A stretch of DNA of 64,000 nt, taken from contig JAEOSZ010000111.1 of the NCBI GenBank assembly GCA_016840095.1, forward strand, positions 1 to 64,000, given 5' to 3'. This DNA comes from Candidatus Heimdallarchaeota archaeon. GTDB taxonomy: Archaea; Asgardarchaeota; Heimdallarchaeia; Heimdallarchaeales; Heimdallarchaeaceae. The first letter of the stretch is position 1, and every line of letters starts with the position of its first letter. The notes under the pieces are model-generated. The model had not been told where the DNA came from. It made no database searches and was given only the letters and a program-made list of their open reading frames with translations. The translations under genes and the position numbers were made by a program. Of this stretch, positions 44,620-54,369 are shown one piece after another.

Positions 44620-45387
44620 ATGGATTCTGATTCTAAAGAGACAGATGAAGCATTTGAACAGTTAATTTCAGAAGCAAAAAGACCTCTACATGGATGGGAT
44701 TTCTCTTTTGTTAACAATAGAGTAGTTTCAAGTCCACTAACTTGGAGCTATCATTCAGAGATCTTAAAATATATTAGAAAAGTAGATTCAGTATTAGATA
44801 TGGGTACTGGAGGAGGTGAGTTTTTCTCTTTACTAGAGCCTTTTCCTGAGAAAACCTATGCAACAGAAGCATATGCTCCTAACTATCCTATTGCAAAGAA
44901 AAAATTGGAACCTCTTGGAGTTAAAGTTGTTAAGATAGAGGAAGGTGGAAATCTTCCTTTTGAAGATAAATCATTTGAGCTAATAATTAACAGGCATGAA
45001 GAATACTCATCTAAAGAAGTATATAGAATTCTTACTGATGATGGAATATTCTTGACTCAACAAGTTGGTGGAACTAATGATAATTGGTTAAGAGAGTTCT
45101 TCTTAGGTGATGTAATTAGTGAGTATCAAGAATGGAATTTAGAATTTGCTAAGACTGAATTACAAAATAATGGCTTTAAATTACTTCAAGCAATGGAATG
45201 TTTTCCAAGAAAAAGAATCTTTGATGTTGGTGCAATCGTATTTTATCTACATGCTGCTCCATGGGAAGTACCAGATTTTACAGTAGAAAAATATAAGGAT
45301 AAATTATATGAATTACACCGTCAGATTCTGAACGAGGGATACATCGAATACTCGAGTCATAGATTTTTGATTAAAGCAATCAAATGA
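44620..45387 (+). CDS. Class I SAM-dependent methyltransferase
   Basis: A 255-residue methyltransferase with motif I VLDMGTGGGEFFSLL. The acidic residue of motif II is in ATEAYAPNY, and motif IV is FELIINRHEEYSSKEVYRIL. The pattern KEVYRILTDDGIFLTQQVGG resembles methyltransferases acting on small substrates such as quinones or rRNA bases; the substrate is unknown. TATA-like TTTTTTCGGAAAAAAC precedes ATG 44620 by about 40 bases. Confidence 0.85.
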   Translation: MDSDSKETDEAFEQLISEAKRPLHGWDFSFVNNRVVSSPLTWSYHSEILKYIRKVDSVLDMGTGGGEFFSLLEPFPEKTYATEAYAPNYPIAKKKLEPLGVKVVKIEEGGNLPFEDKSFELIINRHEEYSSKEVYRILTDDGIFLTQQVGGTNDNWLREFFLGDVISEYQEWNLEFAKTELQNNGFKLLQAMECFPRKRIFDVGAIVFYLHAAPWEVPDFTVEKYKDKLYELHRQILNEGYIEYSSHRFLIKAIK

Positions 45388-45404
45388 TTCTAATTTAAAA
45401 AAGA

Positions 45405-45797
45405 TCAAGCTTTTTGTGTTCTATCAGAAGATACACCATAAATCAAAGAATCTAATATCCAACCAATTAAACTACCAATCATTGCTCCAAGTAGTCCTCC
45501 TATAATGGGGTTCCACAAACTCTGATCTCTTAAAATGCTACTGCTTTCTGCAACTCCAGGAAGTCCTCCTGATGTCATTGCTAAGATAGGAGCAATAAAA
45601 GCTAATGAGACAGCACCTATGATTGCAAATATTAGACAAAAAAAGAGAGTAAAGCGATAATTTGAAAGATCTTCCTCAATGTGATCTTTAAACTCTATTG
45701 GAGGTAATTCATCAAATTCTGAACCGTGGTAGAGGTAAATATCCTCAATTTCCTCTTCTAGGTACTCTTCAATTTCGAAGGAATCAGAATCTAACAT
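45405..45797 (-). CDS. Small two-helix membrane protein
   Basis: A 130-residue protein with an acidic cytosolic N-terminus (DSDSFEIEEYLEEEIEDIYL) and a YRFTLFFCLIFAIIGAVSLA helix (about 50-72). A Gly-rich second helix (IIGGLLGAMIGSLIGWILD) follows near 95-118. Not recognised. The Glu-rich N-terminus resembles peripheral segments that bind basic partners. It ends 18 bases after the stop of the convergent methyltransferase. Confidence 0.65.
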   Translation of the reverse strand: MLDSDSFEIEEYLEEEIEDIYLYHGSEFDELPPIEFKDHIEEDLSNYRFTLFFCLIFAIIGAVSLAFIAPILAMTSGGLPGVAESSSILRDQSLWNPIIGGLLGAMIGSLIGWILDSLIYGVSSDRTQKA

Positions 45798-45946
45798 AGA
45801 AATCTCCTAAAGTAATAAGCACAATTAAACAAATAAATATTTCTAGCAGCAGCTTAGTTATAAGTGAAGGATTATGTTTATTAAGGCCTCTTCCCGATTT
45901 ATATTTTGAAGATAAAATAACAAATACTTCATCAGGGGACAATTGA

Positions 45947-48900
45947 ATGAAGAGAAGAATATTTGGTTTATTCTTAGCATGCATGATTCTCTCACAAAGC
46001 TACTTCTTCTCAAATGCCACATTTGATGATTCTTCTGAACTCGAAATTCAATCCATGGGAGAAAGAGTTAGATGGAATTATGAATTAGACGATTGGATTG
46101 GAGGGTCACCAACTATAGCCGATTTTGATAGAGATGGCTATTTTGATATAATTGTACCATGCCTAGATGGTACTCTGCGTTGTTTGGATTATCAAGGAAA
46201 TGAAAAATGGTTTTTTGATGCAGGTAGTCCCGTCAGAAATCCACTCATTATTGACATTGATAATAATGGAGATCTAGAGATACTTTTTGGAACTAATGGA
46301 GGTAGAGTATATTGCATTGAACCTGAAGGGACATTAAAATGGAGAAAAACCCTTGATACTGCTGTATATGATATCAATGCTGTTGATTTAGACAATGATG
46401 GAGTTAGGGAAGTTATTGTAACATGTTGGAAGAATGTGAATTGTCTATCAACTGATGGTACTTTGTTGTGGAGTTTCTACTTAGAATCATTAGATATTAG
46501 CCATGAAATTGCCATAGGGGATGTGGACGGAGATAATCAATATGAAGTTTTAGTGGCAGATTATATCCCAAACGCTCATTACTCATCTCTCTATTGTCTA
46601 AACTCAACAGGTGGAGTTAGGTGGAAACGAGATTACAATCTAGGGTTAGGCAATTTAGTAACAGCAGATGTAGACTCAGATGGGAAAGATGAGATATTCA
46701 ATTCTAATTACAATGCAATTATGTGTATAAGTGAGAACGGACATGAAGTTTGGAGAACTACAACAGGAGCCTCTACTTTTAATAAAATTTCAGTTTGTGA
46801 TATAGATAATGATTCAGTGTTGGAACTTGTGTTTTATCGAAGTAGTGGAATGATTCAACATATTAATGGAATAACAGGAGCTTTAGAAAGGACCTTAGAT
46901 ATATATTATAGTACTCATGGTAATAGTTTTAGTATAGCTGATCTTGACAATAATGGAAAATATGAGTATATTTATACTACGTGGGATGAAAAAAAATTAG
47001 TTTGTTTAGATGATCAAGGAAATGATAAGTGGGTTCATTCCGCAGTTTATTGGCCAACAGCTGTACCATGTGTGGTGGATCTGGACAATGATGGAGTATT
47101 TGAAATTGTATTTGGTCAATCTAAAATTAATGATTTGTCCAGAGTTACCTGTATAGAACTTTCTGATGTAAGTGAATCAGGAAATGCTCCTTGGTATTGT
47201 TGTGATGGAACAGTAGCAAGAACAAATTTTGGAGATTATGATTTTGATCTGCTAGATACTGTAACTGAAAGATTCTATGGAACAGATGAAACAAACCCTG
47301 ACTCGGATTCAGATGGTCTATTAGATGGGATAGAAGTATTGAGTATTTATAGTGATCCTACAAACCCTGACTCGGATTCAGATGGTCTATTAGATGGCTG
47401 GGAAATTGAATATGGTCTGGATCCAATAGTGAGTGATGGGGCGCTAGATTTTGATAATGATGGTTTAACAAATATAGACGAAGTAATGTATGGAACAGAT
47501 GTCTTTTCAAATGATACTGACTCAGACGATTTAAGTGATTATGATGAGATATTCATCTATTTCACTAATCCAGTTGAAAATGATACAGATTCGGACCTTC
47601 TAAATGATTATGAAGAAATTTTTACATATTTTACGTTACCAGATAATAATGATACTGATAATGACATAATGTTAGATGGGTGGGAGACGATAAATAGCTT
47701 AGATCCTTTAACAAATGATACAGACTTAGATCCAGATTTGGATAATCTAATTAACCTGTACGAATTCCAACTTAAATCTAATCCCCAAAACAATGACACG
47801 GACTCTGATTATTTAGCTGATGATGAAGAAGTGTACATCTACAATACGGATTTACTAAATGATGATACAGATTTTGATAACTTAATAGATGGTGATGAGG
47901 TTTTTATTCACCTGACTCTACCAAATGACAATGATACAGATGATGATTCAATAATTGATGGGTGGGAGGTCCTATATGGTCTGAATCCCTTAGTCAATGA
48001 TTCATATCTGGATGATGATTCAGATGCTTTAGATAATTTCAACGAATTTGTGTATAATTGTAATCCAAATTTGAACGATACAGATTCTGACAATCTTCTT
48101 GATGGAGAAGAAGTTCTGGTATATGGTTTAAATCCTCTATCTAATGATACAGATTCAGATCTTTTATTTGATTATGATGAACTATTTATTTATTCTACAG
48201 ATCCTGGTTTAAATGATACAGATTCAGATAACTGTCCAGATGGCTGGGAAATTTTCTGTGGACTCAATCCGTTTCTGAATGATTCCTATTCAGATCCTGA
48301 TATTGATGGACTAACTAATATTCAAGAATATCAATACTCAACTCTTCCCTTAGTTAATGATACAGATTCAGATTTGATGCCTGATGGTTGGGAAATAACC
48401 TATGATTTGAATCCTCTAGCAATTGATTCACTCTACGACTTGGATCTTGATGGGTTATCTAATTATTTAGAATTCATTTTTGGATCGAATCCTCAAGAAA
48501 TTGATAGTGACAATGATATAATGGATGACTTTTTCGAATATACTTATGGTCTTGATCCAATGAACCATTCAGATGCTTTAGATGATGCTGATGACGATGG
48601 ATTGATCAATCTGAAGGAATTTTACGAAGGATTTTCACCAATTAACAACGATACAGATTCCGATAGCATGCCTGATGCCTGGGAATATTATAACAGTCTT
48701 AATGCAACAGATGCATCTGATGCTTCAGAAGATTTCGATGGAGATGGGCTAATTAATTCATTAGAGTTCTATTATGGAACCCAACCTGATGATGTAGATT
48801 CTGATGACGATGGTTTTTCAGATTTTAATGAAATCAATAAAGGTTTTGATCCTCTTGATCCTAGTTCTAATCCCGCCATCTCCCGTAGAAATATGTGGAT

Positions 48901-49435
48901 AGCTCTGAATCTTTCTGCTTCTTCACTTCTAGCACTTCTTCTTTACTATATAATTTGGAATAGGAGAAAACAGAAGAAAAAACTTCTAGTTGAGAAAGAG
49001 AAGATGATGGGTTCATTAGGCTTTACTTCGATGGAAGAAATGAATCGAATACAATCCTTAGGTTTTATTTCCAAGAGTGAGTATAACACGATTAAATCAA
49101 TGGGTTTCGATTCTAAACTTGAATATTTGACAGATCAATTAGGTTATTTACTTCTTGATTCATGGCTGAAGGCCGAAGAGCATCATACATATAAGACACA
49201 AATTGCTAAAACTAAATCCACTGCCAAGCTTGAAGAACTTCGAGAAAAAATTGAAGATATTAGCAAATTTCTCTCAAAAACTCAATATTTGATAGACGAT
49301 TATGGTTTGTTGGAAGATGGGTTATTCAATGATTCTTGGATATCATCAATTAGCAATGTTCAAAACATGAGAGTTGAAGTTGAAAAAACCCTTAATCTTT
49401 TGGATGAAAAAATATCTTCCCTTAAGAAGAAATAG
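45947..49435 (+). CDS. Giant FG-GAP beta-propeller and calcium-repeat surface protein
   Basis: A signal peptide (about 1-25) is followed by FG-GAP/VCBS-type blades (about 40-430). Each has a DxDxDGxxE/L metal loop such as DFDRDGYFDI and DVDGDNQYEV. Some 20 thrombospondin type-3-like calcium repeats follow (about 450-970) with cores like NDTDSDLLNDYEE. A membrane helix (about 982-1004) and a 155-residue cytosolic tail complete it. NDT is an archaeal N-glycosylation sequon, so each core carries one. The tail holds three similar 'GF-x-S-x2-E' segments (about 1028-1060) and coiled coil. It probably forms a long stalk outside the cell, for adhesion or S-layer function. Confidence 0.85.
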   Translation: MKRRIFGLFLACMILSQSYFFSNATFDDSSELEIQSMGERVRWNYELDDWIGGSPTIADFDRDGYFDIIVPCLDGTLRCLDYQGNEKWFFDAGSPVRNPLIIDIDNNGDLEILFGTNGGRVYCIEPEGTLKWRKTLDTAVYDINAVDLDNDGVREVIVTCWKNVNCLSTDGTLLWSFYLESLDISHEIAIGDVDGDNQYEVLVADYIPNAHYSSLYCLNSTGGVRWKRDYNLGLGNLVTADVDSDGKDEIFNSNYNAIMCISENGHEVWRTTTGASTFNKISVCDIDNDSVLELVFYRSSGMIQHINGITGALERTLDIYYSTHGNSFSIADLDNNGKYEYIYTTWDEKKLVCLDDQGNDKWVHSAVYWPTAVPCVVDLDNDGVFEIVFGQSKINDLSRVTCIELSDVSESGNAPWYCCDGTVARTNFGDYDFDLLDTVTERFYGTDETNPDSDSDGLLDGIEVLSIYSDPTNPDSDSDGLLDGWEIEYGLDPIVSDGALDFDNDGLTNIDEVMYGTDVFSNDTDSDDLSDYDEIFIYFTNPVENDTDSDLLNDYEEIFTYFTLPDNNDTDNDIMLDGWETINSLDPLTNDTDLDPDLDNLINLYEFQLKSNPQNNDTDSDYLADDEEVYIYNTDLLNDDTDFDNLIDGDEVFIHLTLPNDNDTDDDSIIDGWEVLYGLNPLVNDSYLDDDSDALDNFNEFVYNCNPNLNDTDSDNLLDGEEVLVYGLNPLSNDTDSDLLFDYDELFIYSTDPGLNDTDSDNCPDGWEIFCGLNPFLNDSYSDPDIDGLTNIQEYQYSTLPLVNDTDSDLMPDGWEITYDLNPLAIDSLYDLDLDGLSNYLEFIFGSNPQEIDSDNDIMDDFFEYTYGLDPMNHSDALDDADDDGLINLKEFYEGFSPINNDTDSDSMPDAWEYYNSLNATDASDASEDFDGDGLINSLEFYYGTQPDDVDSDDDGFSDFNEINKGFDPLDPSSNPAISRRNMWIALNLSASSLLALLLYYIIWNRRKQKKKLLVEKEKMMGSLGFTSMEEMNRIQSLGFISKSEYNTIKSMGFDSKLEYLTDQLGYLLLDSWLKAEEHHTYKTQIAKTKSTAKLEELREKIEDISKFLSKTQYLIDDYGLLEDGLFNDSWISSISNVQNMRVEVEKTLNLLDEKISSLKKK
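47291..47397 (+). repeat. Exact 38-bp duplication within the calcium-repeat region
   Basis: Bases 47291-47328 and 47360-47397 are identical (starting ACAAACCCTGACTCGG), offset by 69 bases, i.e. 23 codons. The remainder of the two units differs. This points to a recent in-frame duplication or gene conversion. Confidence 0.9.
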
Positions 49436-49496
49436 ATACTTGTTTTCTTCCCAAAATTCTTTTGAATATCAACCAATATTATAAATTGTGACTAAT

Positions 49497-50042
49497 ATGA
49501 CTTTTGATGAAAAAAATCTGGATTTTCCCCGTCCTGGATCAGCTGAGTATAATCTTCTTTTTGGCGATTCTGAAAGCCAGAATAAAACACTCAAAACTTG
49601 GAAACGTCTAAACAAATTTTTCACTATACCATTGTATAAACTGAATATTCTTCCTCTATTTGGAGCTGGAAAGATTTTCTTACTTCTTTATACTACAGGA
49701 AGAAAGACAGGTAAAAAGAGAATTACTCCTGTTGAATATAGAAAAAGGGAAGGTGTGATTCATTTCGTTGCAGGAAGGGGGAAAAAAGCACACTGGCTTC
49801 AGAATATGTTAGCAAAACCAGATGAAGTAAAAGTCAAAGTTGGGTTCAAAAAATATCAAATTAGCTTTGAGTTACTTTCTTCAATTGAAGAAAAAAATGA
49901 TTTGTTCAAATGGTATGTTGAAAAATATCCTAAAGCTGCAAAAATGTTATTTGGCTGGAATCCAAAAGAAGACGACTTAACAACTGCAGATTTTACCTCT
50001 TTCTCTGAACTAGTTGAAATTGTGAAAATAATGCCTAGATAA
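49497..50042 (+). CDS. F420-binding nitroreductase/quinone-reductase family protein
   Basis: A 181-residue member of the deazaflavin-dependent (Ddn/DUF385-like) split beta-barrel family. The diagnostic sequences are LYTTGRKTGKKRITPVEYR and FVAGRGKKAHWLQNMLAKPD. Family enzymes use F420H2 to reduce quinones or nitro compounds. The N-terminus has a short unconserved extension. ATG 49497 is used; GTG 49488 is an alternative. It is 58 bases upstream of the AOR gene on the same strand and may join that redox group. Confidence 0.85.
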   Translation: MTFDEKNLDFPRPGSAEYNLLFGDSESQNKTLKTWKRLNKFFTIPLYKLNILPLFGAGKIFLLLYTTGRKTGKKRITPVEYRKREGVIHFVAGRGKKAHWLQNMLAKPDEVKVKVGFKKYQISFELLSSIEEKNDLFKWYVEKYPKAAKMLFGWNPKEDDLTTADFTSFSELVEIVKIMPR

Positions 50043-50100
50043 TGCATATTTTGGATAGAAGTAAAGCTTATATCCTTAGAGAACGTGATATAAAATTAAC

Positions 50101-52014
50101 TTGAACTCCAGTACTACAGAATATAAGGGTTACAGAGGTAAGGTAATAGTTGTAGATTTGTCTACACAATCTATTACTGTTGAAACCACTGATCCACAGT
50201 TGATTGACGATTTTTTGGGAGGAAGAGGATGGGCAATTAAATATCTCTATGATAATCTTAAACCCAATATTGATCCTCTTAGTGAAGAGAATATACTTGT
50301 TATAAGCCTTGGTCCTTTAACAGGAACTTTAGCACCTTCAACAGCTCGTTATACAATAGCTGCAAAATCTCCCTTAACTGGTGGGATTGGGTATGCAAAT
50401 TCTGGAGGACACTTTGCACCAGAACTAGCTTATGCGGGTTATGATGCTATTTTCATTCACGGAAAGTCGGAAATACCAGTTTATCTTTATATTGAAAACG
50501 AAGAAATCGAAATAAGAGATGCTAATGATTTTTGGGGTAAGGATACATGGGAAACTGATGAACTTCTAAGAGAAAAACTGTCAGACGATTTCCAAGTTTT
50601 ATGCATTGGACAAGGTGGAGAAAATCTTGTAAAATATGCCTCGATTATGAATAATCTTTCAAGAGCTGCCGCTAGAACTGGAGTTGGAACAGTTATGGGT
50701 TCTAAAAAATTAAAAGCCATAGCTGTTAAAGGAACTGGAGGAGTAGAAGTAGATAATCCACAGAAATTTAACGCTTTTATTGATGAAACTTTGGAAAAAA
50801 TCTATGATGATCCTGCTTATCCAAGTCTTTCTTATTATGGAACATCATTCTTAGTTGATTTAGCATACATAAGTGGAGGTCTTGCTACTCGAAATAATCA
50901 ATCAGGGATTTTTGATCAGTATGAGAACATTTCTGCTGAAACTTTTGATGAATTATATCGTATCAAATCTGAAAGTTGTTTTGCATGTCCCATTCATTGT
51001 GGTAAATACTCCAAAGTAGAATCAGGCAAATATGCAGGAACTAAGGGTGGAAGCCCAGAATATGAAACAATAGTTTGTTTTGGTTCTAAATGTGGAATTG
51101 GTGATTTAGGAGCAATTCTCAAAGCAAATGAACTAGCAAACAGATACGGTTTAGATACTATCTCTCTAGGAGACACAATTGCCTTTGCGATGGAAGCATA
51201 TGAAAACGGAGTTATTTCATTAGATGACACCGATGGAATAGATTTGGTTTGGGGAAATGATGATGCTTTAATTGAATTAATAAGAAAAGTTGCATATAGA
51301 GAAGGTTTTGGGAATGATCTTGCTGAGGGAACAAAGAGATTTTCTGAAAAGATAAAAGGTGGATCAGAAAATTATGCACTTCATATTAAAGGAATGGAAC
51401 CTCCTGCTTATGATGTTAGAACAGCTAAAGCTTTCGGTTTAGGTTGGGCAACTGCCACGAGAGGAGCTGACCATTTAGCAGCTCTTCCAAATTTTGAGTT
51501 ATTAGGTTATGAACCTGAAAAAGGTTTAGAGTGGTTTGGATCTAAAAAAGCTGTAGATCCATTCTCTCCAGAAGGAAAACCCAGAATGGTTGTTTGGCAT
51601 GAGAATTTTGGTGCAATTGTAGATTCAGCAGAAATGTGCAAATACACTTGTTTTTCGGCTTATGCAGTAAGACCTGAAGATATGGCTATTTTTCTAACTT
51701 ATGCAACCGGAAGAGAAATTTCTACTGAAGAATTATTGCTTATAGGGGAGCGAATATACAATCTAGAACGCTTATTTAACCTAAGAGAAGGAAAAGGGAA
51801 AGATGAAGATATTCTTCCAAAGAGATTTACCAATGAACCTTTCTCAGAAGGACCAGCAAAAGGACAAATTGTAGAATTAGATGTGATGCTACCAAAATAT
51901 TATGAATTAAGAGGATGGGATTCAGAAACAGGTCTTCCCAAAGAATCCCAACTTAAAAAATTAGGGTTACTAGAATCTGCAAAGAAGTTCAAATTGCTTA
52001 AGGAGGAGAAATAA
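50101..52014 (+). CDS. aor: Aldehyde:ferredoxin oxidoreductase (tungsten pterin)
   Basis: A 637-residue AOR-family enzyme that oxidises aldehydes to acids with ferredoxin. The N-terminal domain starts YKGYRGKVIVVDL and has FLGGRGWAIKYL. The central block with GPLTGTLAPSTARY contacts pterin. The [4Fe-4S] ligands are in CFACPIHC (C293, C296, C300) with a fourth at C513 or C517. The start is TTG 50101, because the family N-terminus begins at once and no ATG precedes it. It is co-transcribed with the ferredoxin two bases downstream. Substrate specificity (AOR, FOR or GAPOR) cannot be set from the sequence alone. Confidence 0.93.
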   Translation: MNSSTTEYKGYRGKVIVVDLSTQSITVETTDPQLIDDFLGGRGWAIKYLYDNLKPNIDPLSEENILVISLGPLTGTLAPSTARYTIAAKSPLTGGIGYANSGGHFAPELAYAGYDAIFIHGKSEIPVYLYIENEEIEIRDANDFWGKDTWETDELLREKLSDDFQVLCIGQGGENLVKYASIMNNLSRAAARTGVGTVMGSKKLKAIAVKGTGGVEVDNPQKFNAFIDETLEKIYDDPAYPSLSYYGTSFLVDLAYISGGLATRNNQSGIFDQYENISAETFDELYRIKSESCFACPIHCGKYSKVESGKYAGTKGGSPEYETIVCFGSKCGIGDLGAILKANELANRYGLDTISLGDTIAFAMEAYENGVISLDDTDGIDLVWGNDDALIELIRKVAYREGFGNDLAEGTKRFSEKIKGGSENYALHIKGMEPPAYDVRTAKAFGLGWATATRGADHLAALPNFELLGYEPEKGLEWFGSKKAVDPFSPEGKPRMVVWHENFGAIVDSAEMCKYTCFSAYAVRPEDMAIFLTYATGREISTEELLLIGERIYNLERLFNLREGKGKDEDILPKRFTNEPFSEGPAKGQIVELDVMLPKYYELRGWDSETGLPKESQLKKLGLLESAKKFKLLKEEK

Positions 52015-52015
52015 G

Positions 52016-52492
52016 ATGAATTCAGAAATAAAAAGAAGGATTTTCGTCCAAAAAGAGAAATGTAATGGATGTCGAATTTGTGAATTACGTTGTTCTTTTG
52101 AACATGAAACAATCTATTCTCCGCATTTATCCAGAATTCATGTAATTAAGGATGAAGTTGAAGGAATTACCATTCCTAAAACATGTGTTATCTGTGGTAA
52201 ATGTATAGATGCATGTCCAGAGAAGGCAATTTCTAAATCATTATCAACTGGAGCAATAGAAATTGATGAAGAATTGTGTACTGGTTGCAAAGTTTGCGTA
52301 GATGCATGTCCATTTGAAGTCATGAGATTTAATTCAGAAAAAAATCTTGCATATACATGCGATTTATGTAATGGTTCTCCACAATGTGTAAAATATTGTC
52401 CAGAAGAAGCTTTACATTTCATGTCTGCAAAAGAATTTGCTGAATATAAGAAAAAGGATCAAGAAGAAAAAAAACCAGATGTTATACCTTGA
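52016..52492 (+). CDS. Four-cluster ferredoxin, AOR electron-transfer partner
   Basis: A 158-residue polyferredoxin of HycB/DmsB type. Four Cys sets are visible: CNGCRICELRC, CVICGKCIDAC, CTGCKVCVDAC and CDLCNGSPQCVKYC, each with CP-type spacing for [4Fe-4S] clusters. It begins two bases after the aor stop with ribosome site AAGGAGGAG about eight bases ahead, so the two are one operon. Such partners accept electrons from the tungsten enzyme and pass them to other carriers. No membrane domain is present. Confidence 0.95.
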   Translation: MNSEIKRRIFVQKEKCNGCRICELRCSFEHETIYSPHLSRIHVIKDEVEGITIPKTCVICGKCIDACPEKAISKSLSTGAIEIDEELCTGCKVCVDACPFEVMRFNSEKNLAYTCDLCNGSPQCVKYCPEEALHFMSAKEFAEYKKKDQEEKKPDVIP

Positions 52493-52506
52493 ACATGTGT
52501 TTAAAA

Positions 52507-54318
52507 TTATTTCTTTTTGCTTTTGGTGCTGTCCGTTTTTAGAGCTTCTTCTACATCACCAAAAAATTCTTTGTCATGAATATAGAGATCAACTTGTTTA
52601 GTTATATCTTTTGCAAGTTTTACCCTGAGATAAATGTAAATTGTTTCCAAAAAGTTCGTAATCTTAGGAGTTAAGGGCTTAAGTTTTATGTAACTATAGA
52701 CAAGAACGCCGATAATTGAAACCCAAACTGGAACAAGATATCCTGCATAAAGCCTTATCCAATTATCAAACTTCTGCGGATTTGAAGCTCTCTCAAATTC
52801 TTCTATATTTGTAAATCCATCTTTATCGGGATCATCAAAAGTACTGTTCTGAAGTGGATCCAGGAAGTATTCTACTTCCCAGCTATCTGGAAGAGAATCA
52901 TTATCTGTGTCAACAGATAGTCTATCTGTATGATATAGATGAGTCTCTGCATAGTCGTTCAAAAAATCACCATCACTGTCAGGATTTCCATGTCTGTAAA
53001 AACTCCCTCCATATGTCCACCAAGAACTAGTAGAATTTGAAGATTCTAATAGTTCAAAACAATAAACATCTTTCTTTGTAGGTCTCGAGATTATCACTTC
53101 TAGTTTTCCGTCAGTATCAATATCTGCTACTAGAGGTGCTTGAGGTGAAATACCTTCAATATCTCTCAATATAATTCTATCTCCTAGGTGGTCTAAACCT
53201 ATGAAAAAGCTATCTCCTTCGCTAAAAAGAACTTCTAGTTTTTTATCATTATCAATATCTATTGCACAAGGATTACCAACACTAGTTGTAGAATTGACTA
53301 TCCATTGAAGGTGTCCAGTTTCATTTAAACAAAAAACGTTTCCCTCGCCTGTAATGGGATTGTATGCACTAGAAACAACTTCTAAACTCCCGTCATTATC
53401 TAAGTCTGCAATACAAGGATCAAAGTTCATTAAATTACTTCTATTAAGAACGAAATCTTGAGAATAACTCCATTCTATTTCGCCCATATGATCAAAGCAA
53501 TACAAATGATAAGTACTTCCAACAATTATCTCGGTTGTATTGTCTCCATCTAGATCAGCAACCCCTATAGAGGAATCACCCCTAACAATACCAGTTACCC
53601 ATTTTTCTTCTCCTGAAATAGTTAGTGAGTGAAGTTTGTAATCGTTTCCAATAATTAAGATATCCAACATCCCGTTATTGTCAATATCTGCAATAGTGGG
53701 CGATGACCCAAAATGTAGTGTCCAATATCCAGAATATTCCATAGTTAAATTAAAATTATATGCAAATTTTCCTTTTCTAGTTAAAACAAAGGGTTGACTA
53801 ATTGTGTCTGCAGTTGACACAATTATGTCTAAATGTTTATCACCATCAATATCAAAAATACAAGGTGTAAATTCTTTGAATTCAGATTCTGTTTTGTATT
53901 CCCAGAGAATAGATCCTGAGTGATCAATACAAATTAAGGATGATTCTGCTGTTAATAGTATGTCAACTTTACCATCTTCATTCAAGTCTCCAAAGTTTAT
54001 TCTACCTGCAAGAGATGTGTCTAACTCTAGAGACCAAAGTATCGTTCCTAAATTATCCAAACAGAAGATGTAATTTTCAGTCATAACTATTACTTCCACT
54101 ATTCCATCTCTATTCAGATCAACAAGAGAAGGAGATCCTTTGATATCTCTCCCAAAAGTAGTTGACCACGAAGGTCCCAAGTAGTTTTCTCCTATAACGT
54201 CAGTACCCTCTACTCTATTTGGTGAATTGAACATTAATAGAGAGAAAAAAAGTACAAATAATAGAATGAATCTAGTTTTAATAGATTGTGGGCTAAATTT
54301 GTACTTTCGATTGAACAC
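52507..54318 (-). CDS. FG-GAP beta-propeller membrane-anchored surface protein
   Basis: A 603-residue smaller version of the 1162-residue surface protein. It has a signal-anchor (about 15-37), and FG-GAP-like blades between about 60 and 430 with loops such as DLNRDGIVEV and DIDGDKHLDI. Two or three calcium repeats follow at about 445-505 (DTDNDSLPDSWEVEY). A membrane helix (about 520-540) and a 60-residue basic/charged cytosolic tail end it. Convergent with the ferredoxin by 14 bases. The shared architecture implies a related surface role. Confidence 0.82.
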   Translation of the reverse strand: MFNRKYKFSPQSIKTRFILLFVLFFSLLMFNSPNRVEGTDVIGENYLGPSWSTTFGRDIKGSPSLVDLNRDGIVEVIVMTENYIFCLDNLGTILWSLELDTSLAGRINFGDLNEDGKVDILLTAESSLICIDHSGSILWEYKTESEFKEFTPCIFDIDGDKHLDIIVSTADTISQPFVLTRKGKFAYNFNLTMEYSGYWTLHFGSSPTIADIDNNGMLDILIIGNDYKLHSLTISGEEKWVTGIVRGDSSIGVADLDGDNTTEIIVGSTYHLYCFDHMGEIEWSYSQDFVLNRSNLMNFDPCIADLDNDGSLEVVSSAYNPITGEGNVFCLNETGHLQWIVNSTTSVGNPCAIDIDNDKKLEVLFSEGDSFFIGLDHLGDRIILRDIEGISPQAPLVADIDTDGKLEVIISRPTKKDVYCFELLESSNSTSSWWTYGGSFYRHGNPDSDGDFLNDYAETHLYHTDRLSVDTDNDSLPDSWEVEYFLDPLQNSTFDDPDKDGFTNIEEFERASNPQKFDNWIRLYAGYLVPVWVSIIGVLVYSYIKLKPLTPKITNFLETIYIYLRVKLAKDITKQVDLYIHDKEFFGDVEEALKTDSTKSKKK

Positions 54319-54369
54319 AGCATAATATTGTTTCAGACAGTTAAAAACTTACTCAAAATAACATTAAAA

